A stretch of 59,044 nucleotides of DNA, from NCBI GenBank assembly GCA_030950925.1, contig JAUZQO010000047.1:1-59044 (forward strand), written 5' to 3'. Positions 1-8,314 of the stretch are shown here, piece after piece. Each line of letters begins with the position of its first letter. Positions within the stretch are counted from its first letter, which is position 1. The DNA is from Mariprofundaceae bacterium. Lineage in GTDB: Bacteria > Pseudomonadota > Zetaproteobacteria > Mariprofundales > Mariprofundaceae. A program made the translations under genes and the position numbers. Under the pieces are notes generated by a model. The model saw nothing but the letters and a program-made list of their open reading frames with translations, had not been told where the DNA came from and ran no database searches.

Positions 1-139
1 CGGTATTACAAGCCGCAAAACGTAAAGCACGTGGATACAAATTTGAACATTTCAAAACGATGGCTTACCTAATGACTGGAAAGTTGGACTTTTCCAAGGT
101 CAATAAATTTTGCTTACCCACTTGATTTTCAAAAGAGCC
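1..139 (+). mobile_element. Right end of an ISL3-family insertion sequence (cut by window start)
   Basis: The first 139 bases hold the end of a transposase frame and a terminal repeat. The reverse complement of 125-139 begins GGCTCTTTTGAAAAT, which resembles the GG-TCTTT-type terminal repeats of ISL3 elements. The terminal repeat overlaps or abuts the transposase stop codon. The left end lies outside the window, so neither the repeat match nor a target duplication can be confirmed here. Base 140 onward would be host DNA. Confidence 0.6.
3..125 (+). CDS. ISL3-family transposase, C-terminal 40 residues
   Basis: The frame is open from the window edge to a TGA at 123-125. The translated tail contains AAKRKARGYKFEHFKTMAYL and then TGKLDF, the typical C-terminal signature of DDE transposases of the ISL3 family (the region after the catalytic Glu). 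Only the tail is visible, so nothing can be said about whether the gene is intact. It matters for its neighbour: the receiver-domain gene that follows lacks its first beta strand and may have been cut by this element. Confidence 0.65.
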   Translation, partial: VLQAAKRKARGYKFEHFKTMAYLMTGKLDFSKVNKFCLPT

Positions 140-263
140 ACCGATTTTGTAAAATATTCAGAATAGTCAAAGAGGTATATCGGGGGAAACACAAAAACTA
201 TGGCTTAAATTGGCGGGTCGTGGCGGCTTTAGTCAATATGAGATATGGGTTTATTTAGGAAAG

Positions 264-653
264 ATGTCTATTGATGATGAGGATGCGATCCGCGAACTGA
301 GTGCGTGTATTTTGGAAGATATGAAACTGAATGTGCTGCTTGCAAAAGATGGTGTTGAAGGTTTGGATGTGCTTCAGGATCATCTGAATGATGTGAGTTT
401 GGTGTTGTTGGATATGACCATGCCAAGGATGAATGGAAAACAGTTTTATCATCATATGCAAGCATTTGCCTCTCATATTCCAGTGGTTATTTTGTCAGGT
501 TATACAGAAATCTACATGCAGACGCATTTTATGGAGGATTCGATAGAGTCCTCTGCTCATCCATTAAGCTTTGTTGAAAAACCATTTTCTCCTGAGATGT
601 TGAGGTTGCTGGTTGAGAAGCAATTGAGTGGTAAGCGTGCGCCAGTGGTGTAA
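264..653 (+). CDS. Response-regulator receiver domain, probably 5'-truncated
   Basis: This is a 129-residue CheY-like receiver with no output domain. The acidic pair is at D4-D5, the phosphoacceptor at D50 in LLDMTMP, the switch serine at S78 (LSGY) and the conserved lysine at K106 (EKPF). The ATG at 264 follows AGGA, but the usual hydrophobic first beta strand (ILVVDDE) is missing: the protein would begin directly at the acidic pocket. An upstream TTG at 210 adds 18 residues that do not look like a receiver N-terminus. The end of an ISL3 element lies 124 bases upstream. The most likely reading is the remnant of a hybrid kinase or regulator beheaded by the insertion. A degenerate stand-alone receiver is the alternative. 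Confidence 0.5.
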   Translation: MSIDDEDAIRELSACILEDMKLNVLLAKDGVEGLDVLQDHLNDVSLVLLDMTMPRMNGKQFYHHMQAFASHIPVVILSGYTEIYMQTHFMEDSIESSAHPLSFVEKPFSPEMLRLLVEKQLSGKRAPVV

Positions 654-692
654 GCGTTTGCGCAAATCAAAAGCCCTTGCCACAATGCGGGC

Positions 693-1583
693 ATGAATCC
701 AACAACTTCTGCTCAAATTCTTGATGGTAAGGCACTTGCCGCACGTATGCGTACCGCCATGCGTGATGAAAGCACCCAACTCAAAGACACACATGGTCGC
801 GCCCCTGGTTTGGCTGTCATTATTGTCGGCAATGATCCTGCATCCCATGTGTATGTTAAAAATAAAAAAATAGGCTGTGAAAAAGTGGGTATTGCGTCTT
901 TTTCTTATGAGTTGGATGCCGAGACCACGCAACAACACTTATTGGGTTTGATTGGTGAATTGAATGCCGACCCGAAAGTTGATGGTGTGTTGGTGCAGCT
1001 GCCTGTACCTGAACATATTGATACCAATGCGATTTTAAGTGCCATTGATCCGAGTAAAGATGTGGATGGTTTTCATCCCTACAATGTCGGTTGTTTAACG
1101 GTGCGTCAGCCTGCGCTTCGCTCTTGTACACCCTATGGCTGCATGAAGTTGCTTGAAGAAACAGGGCAAGATTTACACGGTAAAGAAGCGGTGATTGTCG
1201 GGGCATCGAATATTGTGGGTCGCCCCATGGCCATGGAGTTATTGCTCGCTGGCGCAACGGTGACGGTTTGCCATCGTTTCACCAAGAATCTACAAAGCCA
1301 TGTGGAGCGTGCGGATATTGTGGTCGCGGCGGCAGGCAAACAGGGTTTAATTAAAGGGGCTTGGATTAAAAAGGGTGCAACCGTGATTGATGTGGGAATT
1401 CATCGCCGTGAAGATGGCTCGCTAACAGGCGATGTAGATTTTTTTGAAGCATCAAAACGCGCCGCTTGGATTACACCAGTCCCTGGTGGTGTCGGACCGA
1501 TGACCATTACCATGTTGCTCGCCAATACGATTACAGCATTTAAATTACATGTCGGCGATGATTCGGTGCAAGCCTCTTCATGA
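693..1583 (+). CDS. folD: Bifunctional methylenetetrahydrofolate dehydrogenase / cyclohydrolase FolD
   Basis: At 296 residues this is the normal FolD length. It interconverts 5,10-methylene-, 5,10-methenyl- and 10-formyl-tetrahydrofolate with NADP in the cytoplasm. The catalytic tyrosine and lysine are at Y54 and K58 (YVKNK), Q102 lies in VQLP, and D125 lies in DVDGF. The Rossmann segment [10 protein letters not shown] starts near residue 175, and the C-terminal signature [10 protein letters not shown] is at about 262-271. Its last four bases overlap the start of the aminotransferase gene. It heads a run ending in the glycine cleavage genes, so it would draw off the methylene-THF that glycine cleavage makes. 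Confidence 0.95.
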   Translation: MNPTTSAQILDGKALAARMRTAMRDESTQLKDTHGRAPGLAVIIVGNDPASHVYVKNKKIGCEKVGIASFSYELDAETTQQHLLGLIGELNADPKVDGVLVQLPVPEHIDTNAILSAIDPSKDVDGFHPYNVGCLTVRQPALRSCTPYGCMKLLEETGQDLHGKEAVIVGASNIVGRPMAMELLLAGATVTVCHRFTKNLQSHVERADIVVAAAGKQGLIKGAWIKKGATVIDVGIHRREDGSLTGDVDFFEASKRAAWITPVPGGVGPMTITMLLANTITAFKLHVGDDSVQASS

Positions 1584-2758
1584 CTGCTTCTTTTTATCCA
1601 CCCCAACGCACCTTGATGGGACCAGGACCTTCGGATGTTTCGCCTCGTGTTTTATCTGCGATGGCTCGCCCCACCATTGGGCATCTTGATCCACTGTTTG
1701 TAGCCATGATGGATGAAGTCAAACAGTTGCTTCAATATGCGTTTCAAACGAAGAACACCCTCACTATTCCAGTGTCTGCGCCTGGTTCTGCGGGCATGGA
1801 AACGTGCTTTGTCAATTTGATTGAAGCGGGTGACACGGTGATTGTGTGTCAAAATGGTGTGTTTGGTCTGCGTATGCAAGAGAATGTTGAACGCTGCGGT
1901 GCGAAGGCTGTGTTGGTGCAAGATGAGTGGGGGCGAGCGTGTGACCCTCAAAAGCTGGAAGATGCGTTAAAAGCCAATCCCGATGCAAGGTTTGTGGCTT
2001 TTGTTCATGCTGAAACATCAACAGGCGCGAGTACGGATGTCAAAGCCATGTGTGAGGTGGCGCATCGTTATGATTGCCTCACGATTGTGGATGCTGTGAC
2101 TTCATTGGGTGGAAGCCCACTTGATGTGGATGATTGGGATGTGGATGCCGTGTACTCTGGCACGCAAAAATGTCTTTCTTGCACCCCTGGTTTATCGCCC
2201 ATTTCATTCAATGAGGTCGCCTTGGATGTCATCAAGCATCGTAAAACCAAGGTGCAAAGTTGGTTTTTGGATTTGAATCTTGTCATGGCGTATTGGGGGG
2301 AAGGTGCAAAACGCGCGTATCATCATACTGCGCCCGTCAATGCGCTATATGCCTTGCATGAATCCTTGTTGATATTGAAAGAAGAGGGCTTAGAGCAGGC
2401 TTGGGCAAGACATCAAACCCATCATCAAGCACTCAAAGCAGGGCTGGAAAGCTTGGGTTTGAATTTTGTTGTGCCTGAATCGGAACGTTTACCGCAACTG
2501 AATGCGGTACGGATCCCTGATGGCGTGAATGATGCCCAAGTGCGCGCCATGTTACTGCAAGATTATCAGTTGGAAATTGGCGCGGGTTTGGGTGTGATGG
2601 CGGGTAAAGTATGGCGCATTGGTTTGATGGGCTATGCGTGTCGCAAAGACAATGTTTTAACATGTGTATTGGCATTGAGTGAGGTGCTGGGTCGCCTTCA
2701 TATCCCTTTTGCCCATAAAGACGTGATGGCTGCAACTTTGGCAGCATACGGAGAATAA
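1580..2758 (+). CDS. Class V aminotransferase, alanine/serine-glyoxylate type
   Basis: This 392-residue pyridoxal-phosphate enzyme is of the alanine-glyoxylate / serine-glyoxylate aminotransferase family. PMGPGPSDV-like residues sit at the N-terminus, GSAGMET at about 69-75 binds the cofactor phosphate, DAVTS at 171-175 holds the cofactor-ring aspartate, and SGTQKCLS places the Schiff-base lysine at K197. The start overlaps folD by four bases (ATGA), and the stop is followed immediately by gcvT. Placed between folD and the glycine cleavage genes, it most likely makes glycine from glyoxylate. The amino donor (alanine or serine) cannot be decided from the sequence. Confidence 0.85.
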   Translation: MTASFYPPQRTLMGPGPSDVSPRVLSAMARPTIGHLDPLFVAMMDEVKQLLQYAFQTKNTLTIPVSAPGSAGMETCFVNLIEAGDTVIVCQNGVFGLRMQENVERCGAKAVLVQDEWGRACDPQKLEDALKANPDARFVAFVHAETSTGASTDVKAMCEVAHRYDCLTIVDAVTSLGGSPLDVDDWDVDAVYSGTQKCLSCTPGLSPISFNEVALDVIKHRKTKVQSWFLDLNLVMAYWGEGAKRAYHHTAPVNALYALHESLLILKEEGLEQAWARHQTHHQALKAGLESLGLNFVVPESERLPQLNAVRIPDGVNDAQVRAMLLQDYQLEIGAGLGVMAGKVWRIGLMGYACRKDNVLTCVLALSEVLGRLHIPFAHKDVMAATLAAYGE

Positions 2759-3862
2759 ATGTCTGATTTATTGAAAACCCCATTGTTTGATGCGCATGTG
2801 GCATTGGGCGGTAAAATCGTACCTTTTGCAGGTTATGAATTGCCTGTGCAGTATAAAAATGGTGCGCTTAAAGAATATACAGCGGTGCGTGAAGGCGCAG
2901 CGGGTATTTTTGACATCACACACATGGGGCAAGTGCGTGTTGAAGGCGTTGAGGCGTTGATATTTCTTCAATATGTCAGCACCAATGATGTAGCCAAATT
3001 GGTTGATGGGCAGGTACAATATTCGGCATTATTGAATGAACAGGGTACATTTATTGATGATATAACCACCTACAAAATCAATGATAAAGCATATTATTTG
3101 TGCATCAATGCGGTGAATCGCCATAAAGATGTGGCGCATTTGCAGGCTGAGGCAGTGAATTTTGATGTGAGCATTACCGATGAGTCTGATGAAACAACAT
3201 TGTTGGCATTACAAGGTGCGAAAGCTCAAGCTACATTGCAGGCATTGACCGAAATAAATTTGGAAAGTATTGGATATTACAAGTTCGCGCGTGGAAAGAT
3301 TGGGCTCGCTGAAAACATCTCTGGCGGGATCATTTCACGCACAGGTTATACAGGTGAAGATGGTTTTGAGATTTATATTCCCAATGCGATGGCCGTTGAG
3401 GTTTGGGATGCATTGTTAGAGCAGGGTGCTGTGCCGATTGGCTTGGCGGTGCGTGATATGTTGCGCACAGAAATGGGTTATGCGCTTTATGGACATGAAA
3501 TATCCGATAAAGTGACACCTGTTGAAGCCAAGTTGATGTGGATAACCAAGCTTGATAAAGGTGATTTTATTGGAAGAAATGCCGTGAAAGCGCGGAAAAC
3601 TGAAGGTGCTAAGAAACGTTTGATTGCATTGAAACTTACCGAACGCGGCATACCACGCGAACATTATAAAGTGTTTGTTGATGGCATAGAAAGTGGTGAA
3701 GTGACATCAGGTATGCATTCGCCCATGGCTGGTGGTGTGGCACTGGCTTATGTGTTGCCTGAACATGCGACTGAAGGCAATGTCAGCATTGAAATTCGTG
3801 GTAAACAAGTGCCAGCTGAGCGGACATCGCTGCCATTTGTTCGATCCAATGTGCAAAAATAG
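2759..3862 (+). CDS. gcvT: Glycine cleavage T protein (aminomethyltransferase)
   Basis: This 367-residue protein is full length for GcvT. It takes the aminomethyl group from lipoylated H protein, releases ammonia and forms 5,10-methylene-THF. The N-terminus LKTPLFDAHVALGGKIVPFA and the internal ISRTGYTGEDGFEIY are characteristic folate-binding barrel segments. VTSGMHSPM begins the C-terminal barrel domain motif. Its ATG directly follows the aminotransferase TAA, so the two are surely translated from one message. gcvH follows after six bases. Confidence 0.95.
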   Translation: MSDLLKTPLFDAHVALGGKIVPFAGYELPVQYKNGALKEYTAVREGAAGIFDITHMGQVRVEGVEALIFLQYVSTNDVAKLVDGQVQYSALLNEQGTFIDDITTYKINDKAYYLCINAVNRHKDVAHLQAEAVNFDVSITDESDETTLLALQGAKAQATLQALTEINLESIGYYKFARGKIGLAENISGGIISRTGYTGEDGFEIYIPNAMAVEVWDALLEQGAVPIGLAVRDMLRTEMGYALYGHEISDKVTPVEAKLMWITKLDKGDFIGRNAVKARKTEGAKKRLIALKLTERGIPREHYKVFVDGIESGEVTSGMHSPMAGGVALAYVLPEHATEGNVSIEIRGKQVPAERTSLPFVRSNVQK

Positions 3863-3868
3863 GAGAGC

Positions 3869-4246
3869 ATGATGAGTATTCCAGCAGGTTTAAAATATAC
3901 CAAAGAACATGAGTGGGTACGCATTGAAGGTGATATTGCCACATTTGGTGTGAGCGACCATGCTCAAGAAGCCTTGGGTGATATTGTGTTTGTTGAGTTA
4001 CCTGAAATCGGGCGCAAGGTGGATGCAGCGGAAGCTTATGCCGTGGTCGAATCGGTGAAAGCAGTTTCTGATATTTATGCGCCTGTGGCAGGTGAAATCA
4101 TTGAAGTGAATGAAACGCTTGAAGGCGAGCCAGAAAAAGTGAATACCGAGCCTTATGGTGCGGGCTGGATTGCCAAAGTGAAAATATCGGGTCATAGCGA
4201 TGAACTGATGTCTGATGATGAATATACCACTTTTTTAGAAGAATAA
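3869..4246 (+). CDS. gcvH: Glycine cleavage H protein (lipoyl carrier)
   Basis: This 125-residue carrier has the lipoyl-attachment motif VVESVKAVSD with the modified lysine at K64. KYTKEHEWVR near the N-terminus is the family signature. It shuttles the aminomethyl intermediate between the P, T and L proteins. Two adjacent ATG codons (3869 and 3872) follow AGGAG. The first is used here and the choice changes only one residue. A 210-base gap carrying a mobile-type repeat separates it from gcvPA. Confidence 0.95.
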   Translation: MMSIPAGLKYTKEHEWVRIEGDIATFGVSDHAQEALGDIVFVELPEIGRKVDAAEAYAVVESVKAVSDIYAPVAGEIIEVNETLEGEPEKVNTEPYGAGWIAKVKISGHSDELMSDDEYTTFLEE

Positions 4247-4281
4247 AAATATGAACGAAGCAGATAGAGAGCGCAAAGCTA

Positions 4282-4409
4282 TATAGTCGTTCAAGTATGG
4301 GGCGGCATAAGGTTATCGACACGCGTCACCCTCGAGTGCTTGTATCGAGGGTCAATCATTAGATCCCCGATAAAAGATTTCGGGGATGACGGTAGACTTA
4401 TACTTGAAC
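4282..4409. repeat. Dispersed TATAG-type element, copy A (between gcvH and gcvPA)
   Basis: The left terminal repeat TATAGTCGTTCAAGTAT is at 4282-4298. The right terminal repeat is only partly kept (ATACTTGAAC at 4400-4409). Between them lie two inverted hairpin modules: GTCACCCTCGA...CGAGGGTC and GATCCCCGA...TCGGGGATGAC. No open reading frame is present. It splits an otherwise tight gcv gene run and would place a double hairpin in the message. Confidence 0.8.
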
Positions 4410-4456
4410 CTTTACCTTTTTTGTGCTCTTTTTCTTTTGTGAATTGAGAGCGAATC

Positions 4457-5815
4457 ATGAGATTTTTACCCCATACAGATAGTGATCGCACGACCATGTT
4501 GGAAAGCATGGGCATGGATGCGATGTCTGATTTATTTACTGATATTCCCAGTGAGTTTCATATTAAAGAAGGCTCACTAAACTTGCCTGATGCTTTATCA
4601 GAAGCGGCAATTGTGCGTAAATTTACCCAAGCATCCGAGCAGAATAGACATGCTGGTAATACCCGTTGTTTCTTGGGCGGTGGCACTTACCACCATTTTG
4701 TACCTGCGGTGGTGGATTATATTATTTCGCGTGGTGAGTTTTTAACCGCATACACGCCTTATCAGCCTGAAATTTCGCAAGGAACATTGCAAACTTTGTT
4801 TGAATTTCAAACCATGATTGCGCGTTTAACAGGCATGGATGTGTCCAATGCTTCGATGTATGAGGCGGCAACGGCAACGGCTGAAGCAGCGTTGATGGCA
4901 CGCCGTATCACCCGTAAATCCAAAGTGGTCATGGCAGGTTCTGTGAACCCACGTTATCGCTCCGTGACACAAAATTATTTATCCCGCCTTGAAGGGGAAT
5001 ATATTGAAGTGCCTATGGGTAACAAGCAGGATGGTTTTGGCACAGATTTAAGCAAAGTGATTGCAGCCATTGATGAGGCAACGGCCTGTGTGATGGTGCA
5101 ATATCCTGATTTTTATGGTTCGGTGTATGATTTGGCTGAATTACGCGTTGCTTGTGATGCTGCAAAATGTCTGATGGTGATTGTATTCTCTGATGCAACT
5201 GCCTTTGCATTGATTCGATCCCCAGGTGAATGTGGTGCAGATATTGCTGTGGGTTCAGGGCAATCTTTGGGTATTCCAATGGGCTTTGGCGGCCCACATT
5301 TAGGGCTATTCACCTGCAAACAAAAATATGTTCGTCAAATGCCAGGGCGTGTGTGTGGGATGACTTCGGATGCCGATGGAAAACGTGGATTTGTATTAAC
5401 GTTATCGACCCGTGAACAACATATTCGCCGTGAAAAAGCGACATCGAATATTTGCTCCAATCAAGGTTTGATGTGTACGGCGGCGGCGACTTATATGACC
5501 CTGATGGGTGATGAAGGATTGAAAGCAGTCGCGCAGCGCTCAGCAGCAGGCTTACACAAGCTTATATCTTCTTTGCCTGCCAGTGTATCTGCTGCACAAG
5601 GCGCACATTTCCATGAAACTGTATTGAGCTTTTCAAGCCAAGCGACACGGGACTTATTCCTTCAAGAAGCACGTAAGCGTGACATTTTTGCAGGCATTCC
5701 ACTTGAGCAGTTGAATGATGCGGTGGAGCATAAACATCTTTTGGTAACCACCACAGAAATGATTGAAGCGGCTGATATTCAAGATTATATCGCAGCCTTG
5801 GAGGTGGCGGTATGA
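4457..5815 (+). CDS. gcvPA: Glycine dehydrogenase (decarboxylating) subunit 1
   Basis: This 452-residue protein is the N-terminal half of a split P protein. MRFLPHTDSD at the start and LGGGTYHHFVPAVVDYI are family hallmarks, and GFGGPHLGLF is the conserved glycine-rich segment. With gcvPB it forms the heterodimeric P protein that decarboxylates glycine and passes the aminomethyl group to GcvH. It overlaps gcvPB by four bases (ATGA), which supports coupled translation and a fixed subunit ratio. Confidence 0.95.
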   Translation: MRFLPHTDSDRTTMLESMGMDAMSDLFTDIPSEFHIKEGSLNLPDALSEAAIVRKFTQASEQNRHAGNTRCFLGGGTYHHFVPAVVDYIISRGEFLTAYTPYQPEISQGTLQTLFEFQTMIARLTGMDVSNASMYEAATATAEAALMARRITRKSKVVMAGSVNPRYRSVTQNYLSRLEGEYIEVPMGNKQDGFGTDLSKVIAAIDEATACVMVQYPDFYGSVYDLAELRVACDAAKCLMVIVFSDATAFALIRSPGECGADIAVGSGQSLGIPMGFGGPHLGLFTCKQKYVRQMPGRVCGMTSDADGKRGFVLTLSTREQHIRREKATSNICSNQGLMCTAAATYMTLMGDEGLKAVAQRSAAGLHKLISSLPASVSAAQGAHFHETVLSFSSQATRDLFLQEARKRDIFAGIPLEQLNDAVEHKHLLVTTTEMIEAADIQDYIAALEVAV

Positions 5816-7296
5816 GTGTCGATGATACTTTAAACACCTATTCCGCAGTTGGCGGTATCCAGCATGAAGAACCTTTATTATTTGAGCATGCCCATGAAGC
5901 CGCCGAAGCCATTAGCTTGCCTGGTGTTCAGGGTGATATTTCGGCTGAATTAAAGGCTTTTTCGCGTAAGAAATCAGCCAATATCCCTGGTTTGTCTGAG
6001 CCTGAAACGGTGCGTCATTTTGTGCGCATGTCGCAATGGAATCACGGCATTGAAACGGGCTTTTATCCACTTGGATCTTGCACCATGAAATACAATCCAC
6101 GGGTCAATGAGCAGGTCGTTCGCTTATCTGGTCTGGCAAATATTCACCCTGATCAGCCCGTCGATAGTGTGCAGGGTGTGTTGGCATTATTGCATGAACT
6201 GCAAACATGGTTATGCGAAATTGCAGGCTTTTCTGATGTCACCCTACAACCTGCCGCAGGCGCACATGGCGAACTGGTTGGTTTGATGATGATTCGTTCC
6301 TGCCTTGATGCGCGTGGACAGCAACATCGCAAGAAAGTGCTGGTTCCTGATTCAGCACATGGAACCAACCCCGCTTCAGCAGCCTTGTGCGGTATGCATT
6401 GTGTTGAATTAAAGTCGGGTGCAGATGGTCGTATTGATTTGGAGGAGTTGAAAAAACACCTCGATGATGATGTTGCAGCGTTGATGATGACCAACCCGAA
6501 CACGGCAGGCGCATTTGAGTCGGATATCAAAGAAATCTGTCAGTTGGTGCATGATGCAGGCGGTTTGGTGTACGGTGATGGTGCGAATTTAAATGCCCTA
6601 GTTGGTGTAGCGCGTCCAGGTGATATGGGTATTGATTGCCTGCATATCAATGTGCATAAAACCTTTTCCACACCCCATGGCGGTGGTGGTCCGGGGGCAG
6701 GGCCTGTGGTAGTGAATGATACCCTTGCGCCCTATTTACCTGTACCGCGTATTGTCAAAGCGGGTGATTTATACCGTATTGAAACACACGATGAACAATC
6801 CTGTGGAACGATTTTAGGCTCGATTGGGCAAGTTGGGGTTTTACTACGCGCCCATGCCTATATTGCTGCTTTTGGGGCGAATTATTTGCATAAAATTGCC
6901 CAAGACGCAGTTCTCAATGCCAATTATGTGTTGCACCGCCTTAAAGATGCTTATCACGTACCCTTTGAGGGATTGTGTAAGCATGAGTGCTTGCTTACCG
7001 ATGAATATCAAAACAAACACGGCGTGAAAACCTTGGATGTTGCCAAACAATTGATTGATTTGGGTTTCCATCCGATGACGATTTATTTTCCGCTCATTGT
7101 ACATGGTGCCATGCTCATTGAGCCGACTGAAACCGAATCCAAAACAACCTTGGATAGTTTCTGCGATGCCATGCTTGAAATCGCTGCACAATGTGAGGCA
7201 GGCGATACACAAGTGCTGCATGATGCGCCTGTGAAACCCATTCGTAGACGTTTGGATGAAACTCAAGCTGCGCGTAAACCACGCTTGGTTTGGTGA
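5812..7296 (+). CDS. gcvPB: Glycine dehydrogenase (decarboxylating) subunit 2
   Basis: This 494-residue protein is the C-terminal half of the split P protein and carries the cofactor. The pyridoxal-phosphate lysine is K283 in HINVHKTFSTPHGGGGPG. SAHGTNPASA at about 181-190 and GDGANLNAL at about 255-263 are further active-site segments. The start overlaps gcvPA by four bases. The lipoamide dehydrogenase (L protein) is not in this window and must be encoded elsewhere. No convincing terminator hairpin is visible directly behind the gene. Confidence 0.95.
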   Translation: MSVDDTLNTYSAVGGIQHEEPLLFEHAHEAAEAISLPGVQGDISAELKAFSRKKSANIPGLSEPETVRHFVRMSQWNHGIETGFYPLGSCTMKYNPRVNEQVVRLSGLANIHPDQPVDSVQGVLALLHELQTWLCEIAGFSDVTLQPAAGAHGELVGLMMIRSCLDARGQQHRKKVLVPDSAHGTNPASAALCGMHCVELKSGADGRIDLEELKKHLDDDVAALMMTNPNTAGAFESDIKEICQLVHDAGGLVYGDGANLNALVGVARPGDMGIDCLHINVHKTFSTPHGGGGPGAGPVVVNDTLAPYLPVPRIVKAGDLYRIETHDEQSCGTILGSIGQVGVLLRAHAYIAAFGANYLHKIAQDAVLNANYVLHRLKDAYHVPFEGLCKHECLLTDEYQNKHGVKTLDVAKQLIDLGFHPMTIYFPLIVHGAMLIEPTETESKTTLDSFCDAMLEIAAQCEAGDTQVLHDAPVKPIRRRLDETQAARKPRLVW

Positions 7297-7402
7297 ATTT
7301 AGGATGTATTGATGAGCGGTGTTTTTTTGTGTGTTTTAAAAACGGGTTAGACCATTGCCCATAAATTTGCATAGTACGCCTTTTAAAAAACAGAGGTGAT
7401 TT

Positions 7403-7681
7403 ATGTCAAGAGCATGTGCCCGCCATATTTTGGTGGATTCAGAAGAAAAATGTTTGCAGTTAAAAACTGACATTGAAGGAGGCGCAGATTTTGCAGATGT
7501 AGCGAAAGCAAATTCAAGCTGTCCTTCAAGCCGTCAAGGTGGTGATTTGGGTGAGTTTGGCCCTGGTCAAATGGTACCTGAATTTGATGAAGTGGTTTTT
7601 TCTGCGGAAGTAGGTTCGGTTGAAGGCCCTGTGAAAACACAATTTGGTTATCACTTATTGGAAGTCACAAGCCGCCGTTAA
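7403..7681 (+). CDS. ppiC: Single-domain parvulin-type peptidyl-prolyl isomerase
   Basis: This 92-residue protein consists of one parvulin domain, close in length to E. coli PpiC (93 residues). The family signatures are ARHILV at the start, GGDLGEFGPGQMVPEF in the middle and the C-terminal QFGYHLLEV. It has no signal peptide, so it is probably cytoplasmic. A good ribosome site (AGAGGTG) precedes the ATG. It stands alone, closed by the hairpin at 7695-7735. Confidence 0.9.
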   Translation: MSRACARHILVDSEEKCLQLKTDIEGGADFADVAKANSSCPSSRQGGDLGEFGPGQMVPEFDEVVFSAEVGSVEGPVKTQFGYHLLEVTSRR

Positions 7682-7694
7682 ACGCAATGACTGA

Positions 7695-7735
7695 CCCACT
7701 TCTACCCATTTTTGTGCGGTGGAAGTGGGGCTTTT
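7695..7735 (+). terminator. Rho-independent terminator behind ppiC
   Basis: CCCACTTCTACC (7695-7706) pairs with GGTGGAAGTGGG (7718-7729) over 12 positions with one wobble. The loop is 11 bases and CTTTT follows. The hairpin argues against an upstream ATG-like start at 7687 for the next gene. Confidence 0.8.
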
Positions 7736-7797
7736 ATGCTGTATCGCGCTTGTTGATGTGCTTGACCATCACTTGTTTGCTTTCTAACATTCGCTGC

Positions 7798-8214
7798 ATG
7801 TTACGCTCGAATAAAAAAAATAAACCATGGCTATTGGCTTTTTCAAAGTCATTCCTTGTACTTTTTATTGCGCAACTATTGGTTTCTGCAGTCTGTATTT
7901 CAACGGCTCAAGCAGATACAACGATTCGTGTTGCGCCTGTGACTGCCCATTGCAACACTATTCTTATCAGTGATGATCTGGTGAATACTGATGCTCATCA
8001 TGTGTCTTGTACCCATTGTGATACACCTGAATCAGCTGTATCAGTATATGCTCCCTTGATGTCGGATAGCGCAGTATCTGTTTTGTTGGCAATCATTATA
8101 TTGCCTCAAGTATCTGAGCTGTCATTTTTGCAACACATGGCATCTTCGGATGGATATACTTCGCCACACAGTGCCACCCTTCTTTATCAAACCACCCGTC
8201 GTATTTTAATTTAA
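7798..8214 (+). CDS. Exported hypothetical protein with Cys/His cluster, ahead of the Cus-type operon
   Basis: I do not recognise a family. From the ATG at 7798 the 138-residue product starts with a clean signal sequence (basic MLRSNKKNK, a hydrophobic stretch, then STAQA as the likely cleavage site). The mature part holds HC near its start, HHVSCTHC in the middle and a second hydrophobic stretch (VLLAIIILP). The frame stays open upstream to 7687, but that region covers a terminator hairpin, so the later start is preferred; 7756 is a possible alternative. Position and Cys/His content resemble the small exported proteins often found ahead of copper efflux operons. Metal binding is inferred only. 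Confidence 0.6.
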   Translation: MLRSNKKNKPWLLAFSKSFLVLFIAQLLVSAVCISTAQADTTIRVAPVTAHCNTILISDDLVNTDAHHVSCTHCDTPESAVSVYAPLMSDSAVSVLLAIIILPQVSELSFLQHMASSDGYTSPHSATLLYQTTRRILI

Positions 8215-8314
8215 CTAGCCCCTTCTGCTCTTTATCGCATCGCCATGATGTGATGTGTTGTTGCGTGCTTTTTTAGCCCCAACCTCACAAAGAACATTGT
8301 AGGAGGTTCCTTGA

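Noticed and set aside
6153-6530. 125-residue minus-strand frame inside gcvPB
   Set aside because: It lies wholly inside a conserved gene with its pyridoxal-phosphate motifs; no family pattern or ribosome site is seen.
7762-7790. TTGACC-N17-TAACAT promoter-like pair before 7798
   Set aside because: The transcript would start at or next to the ATG, leaving no ribosome site. It also lacks the dyad shared by the three MerR-type sites.
7687-7797. N-terminal extension of the exported Cys/His protein
   Set aside because: The upstream start overlaps a strong terminator hairpin and would place a non-signal stretch before a clear signal peptide.
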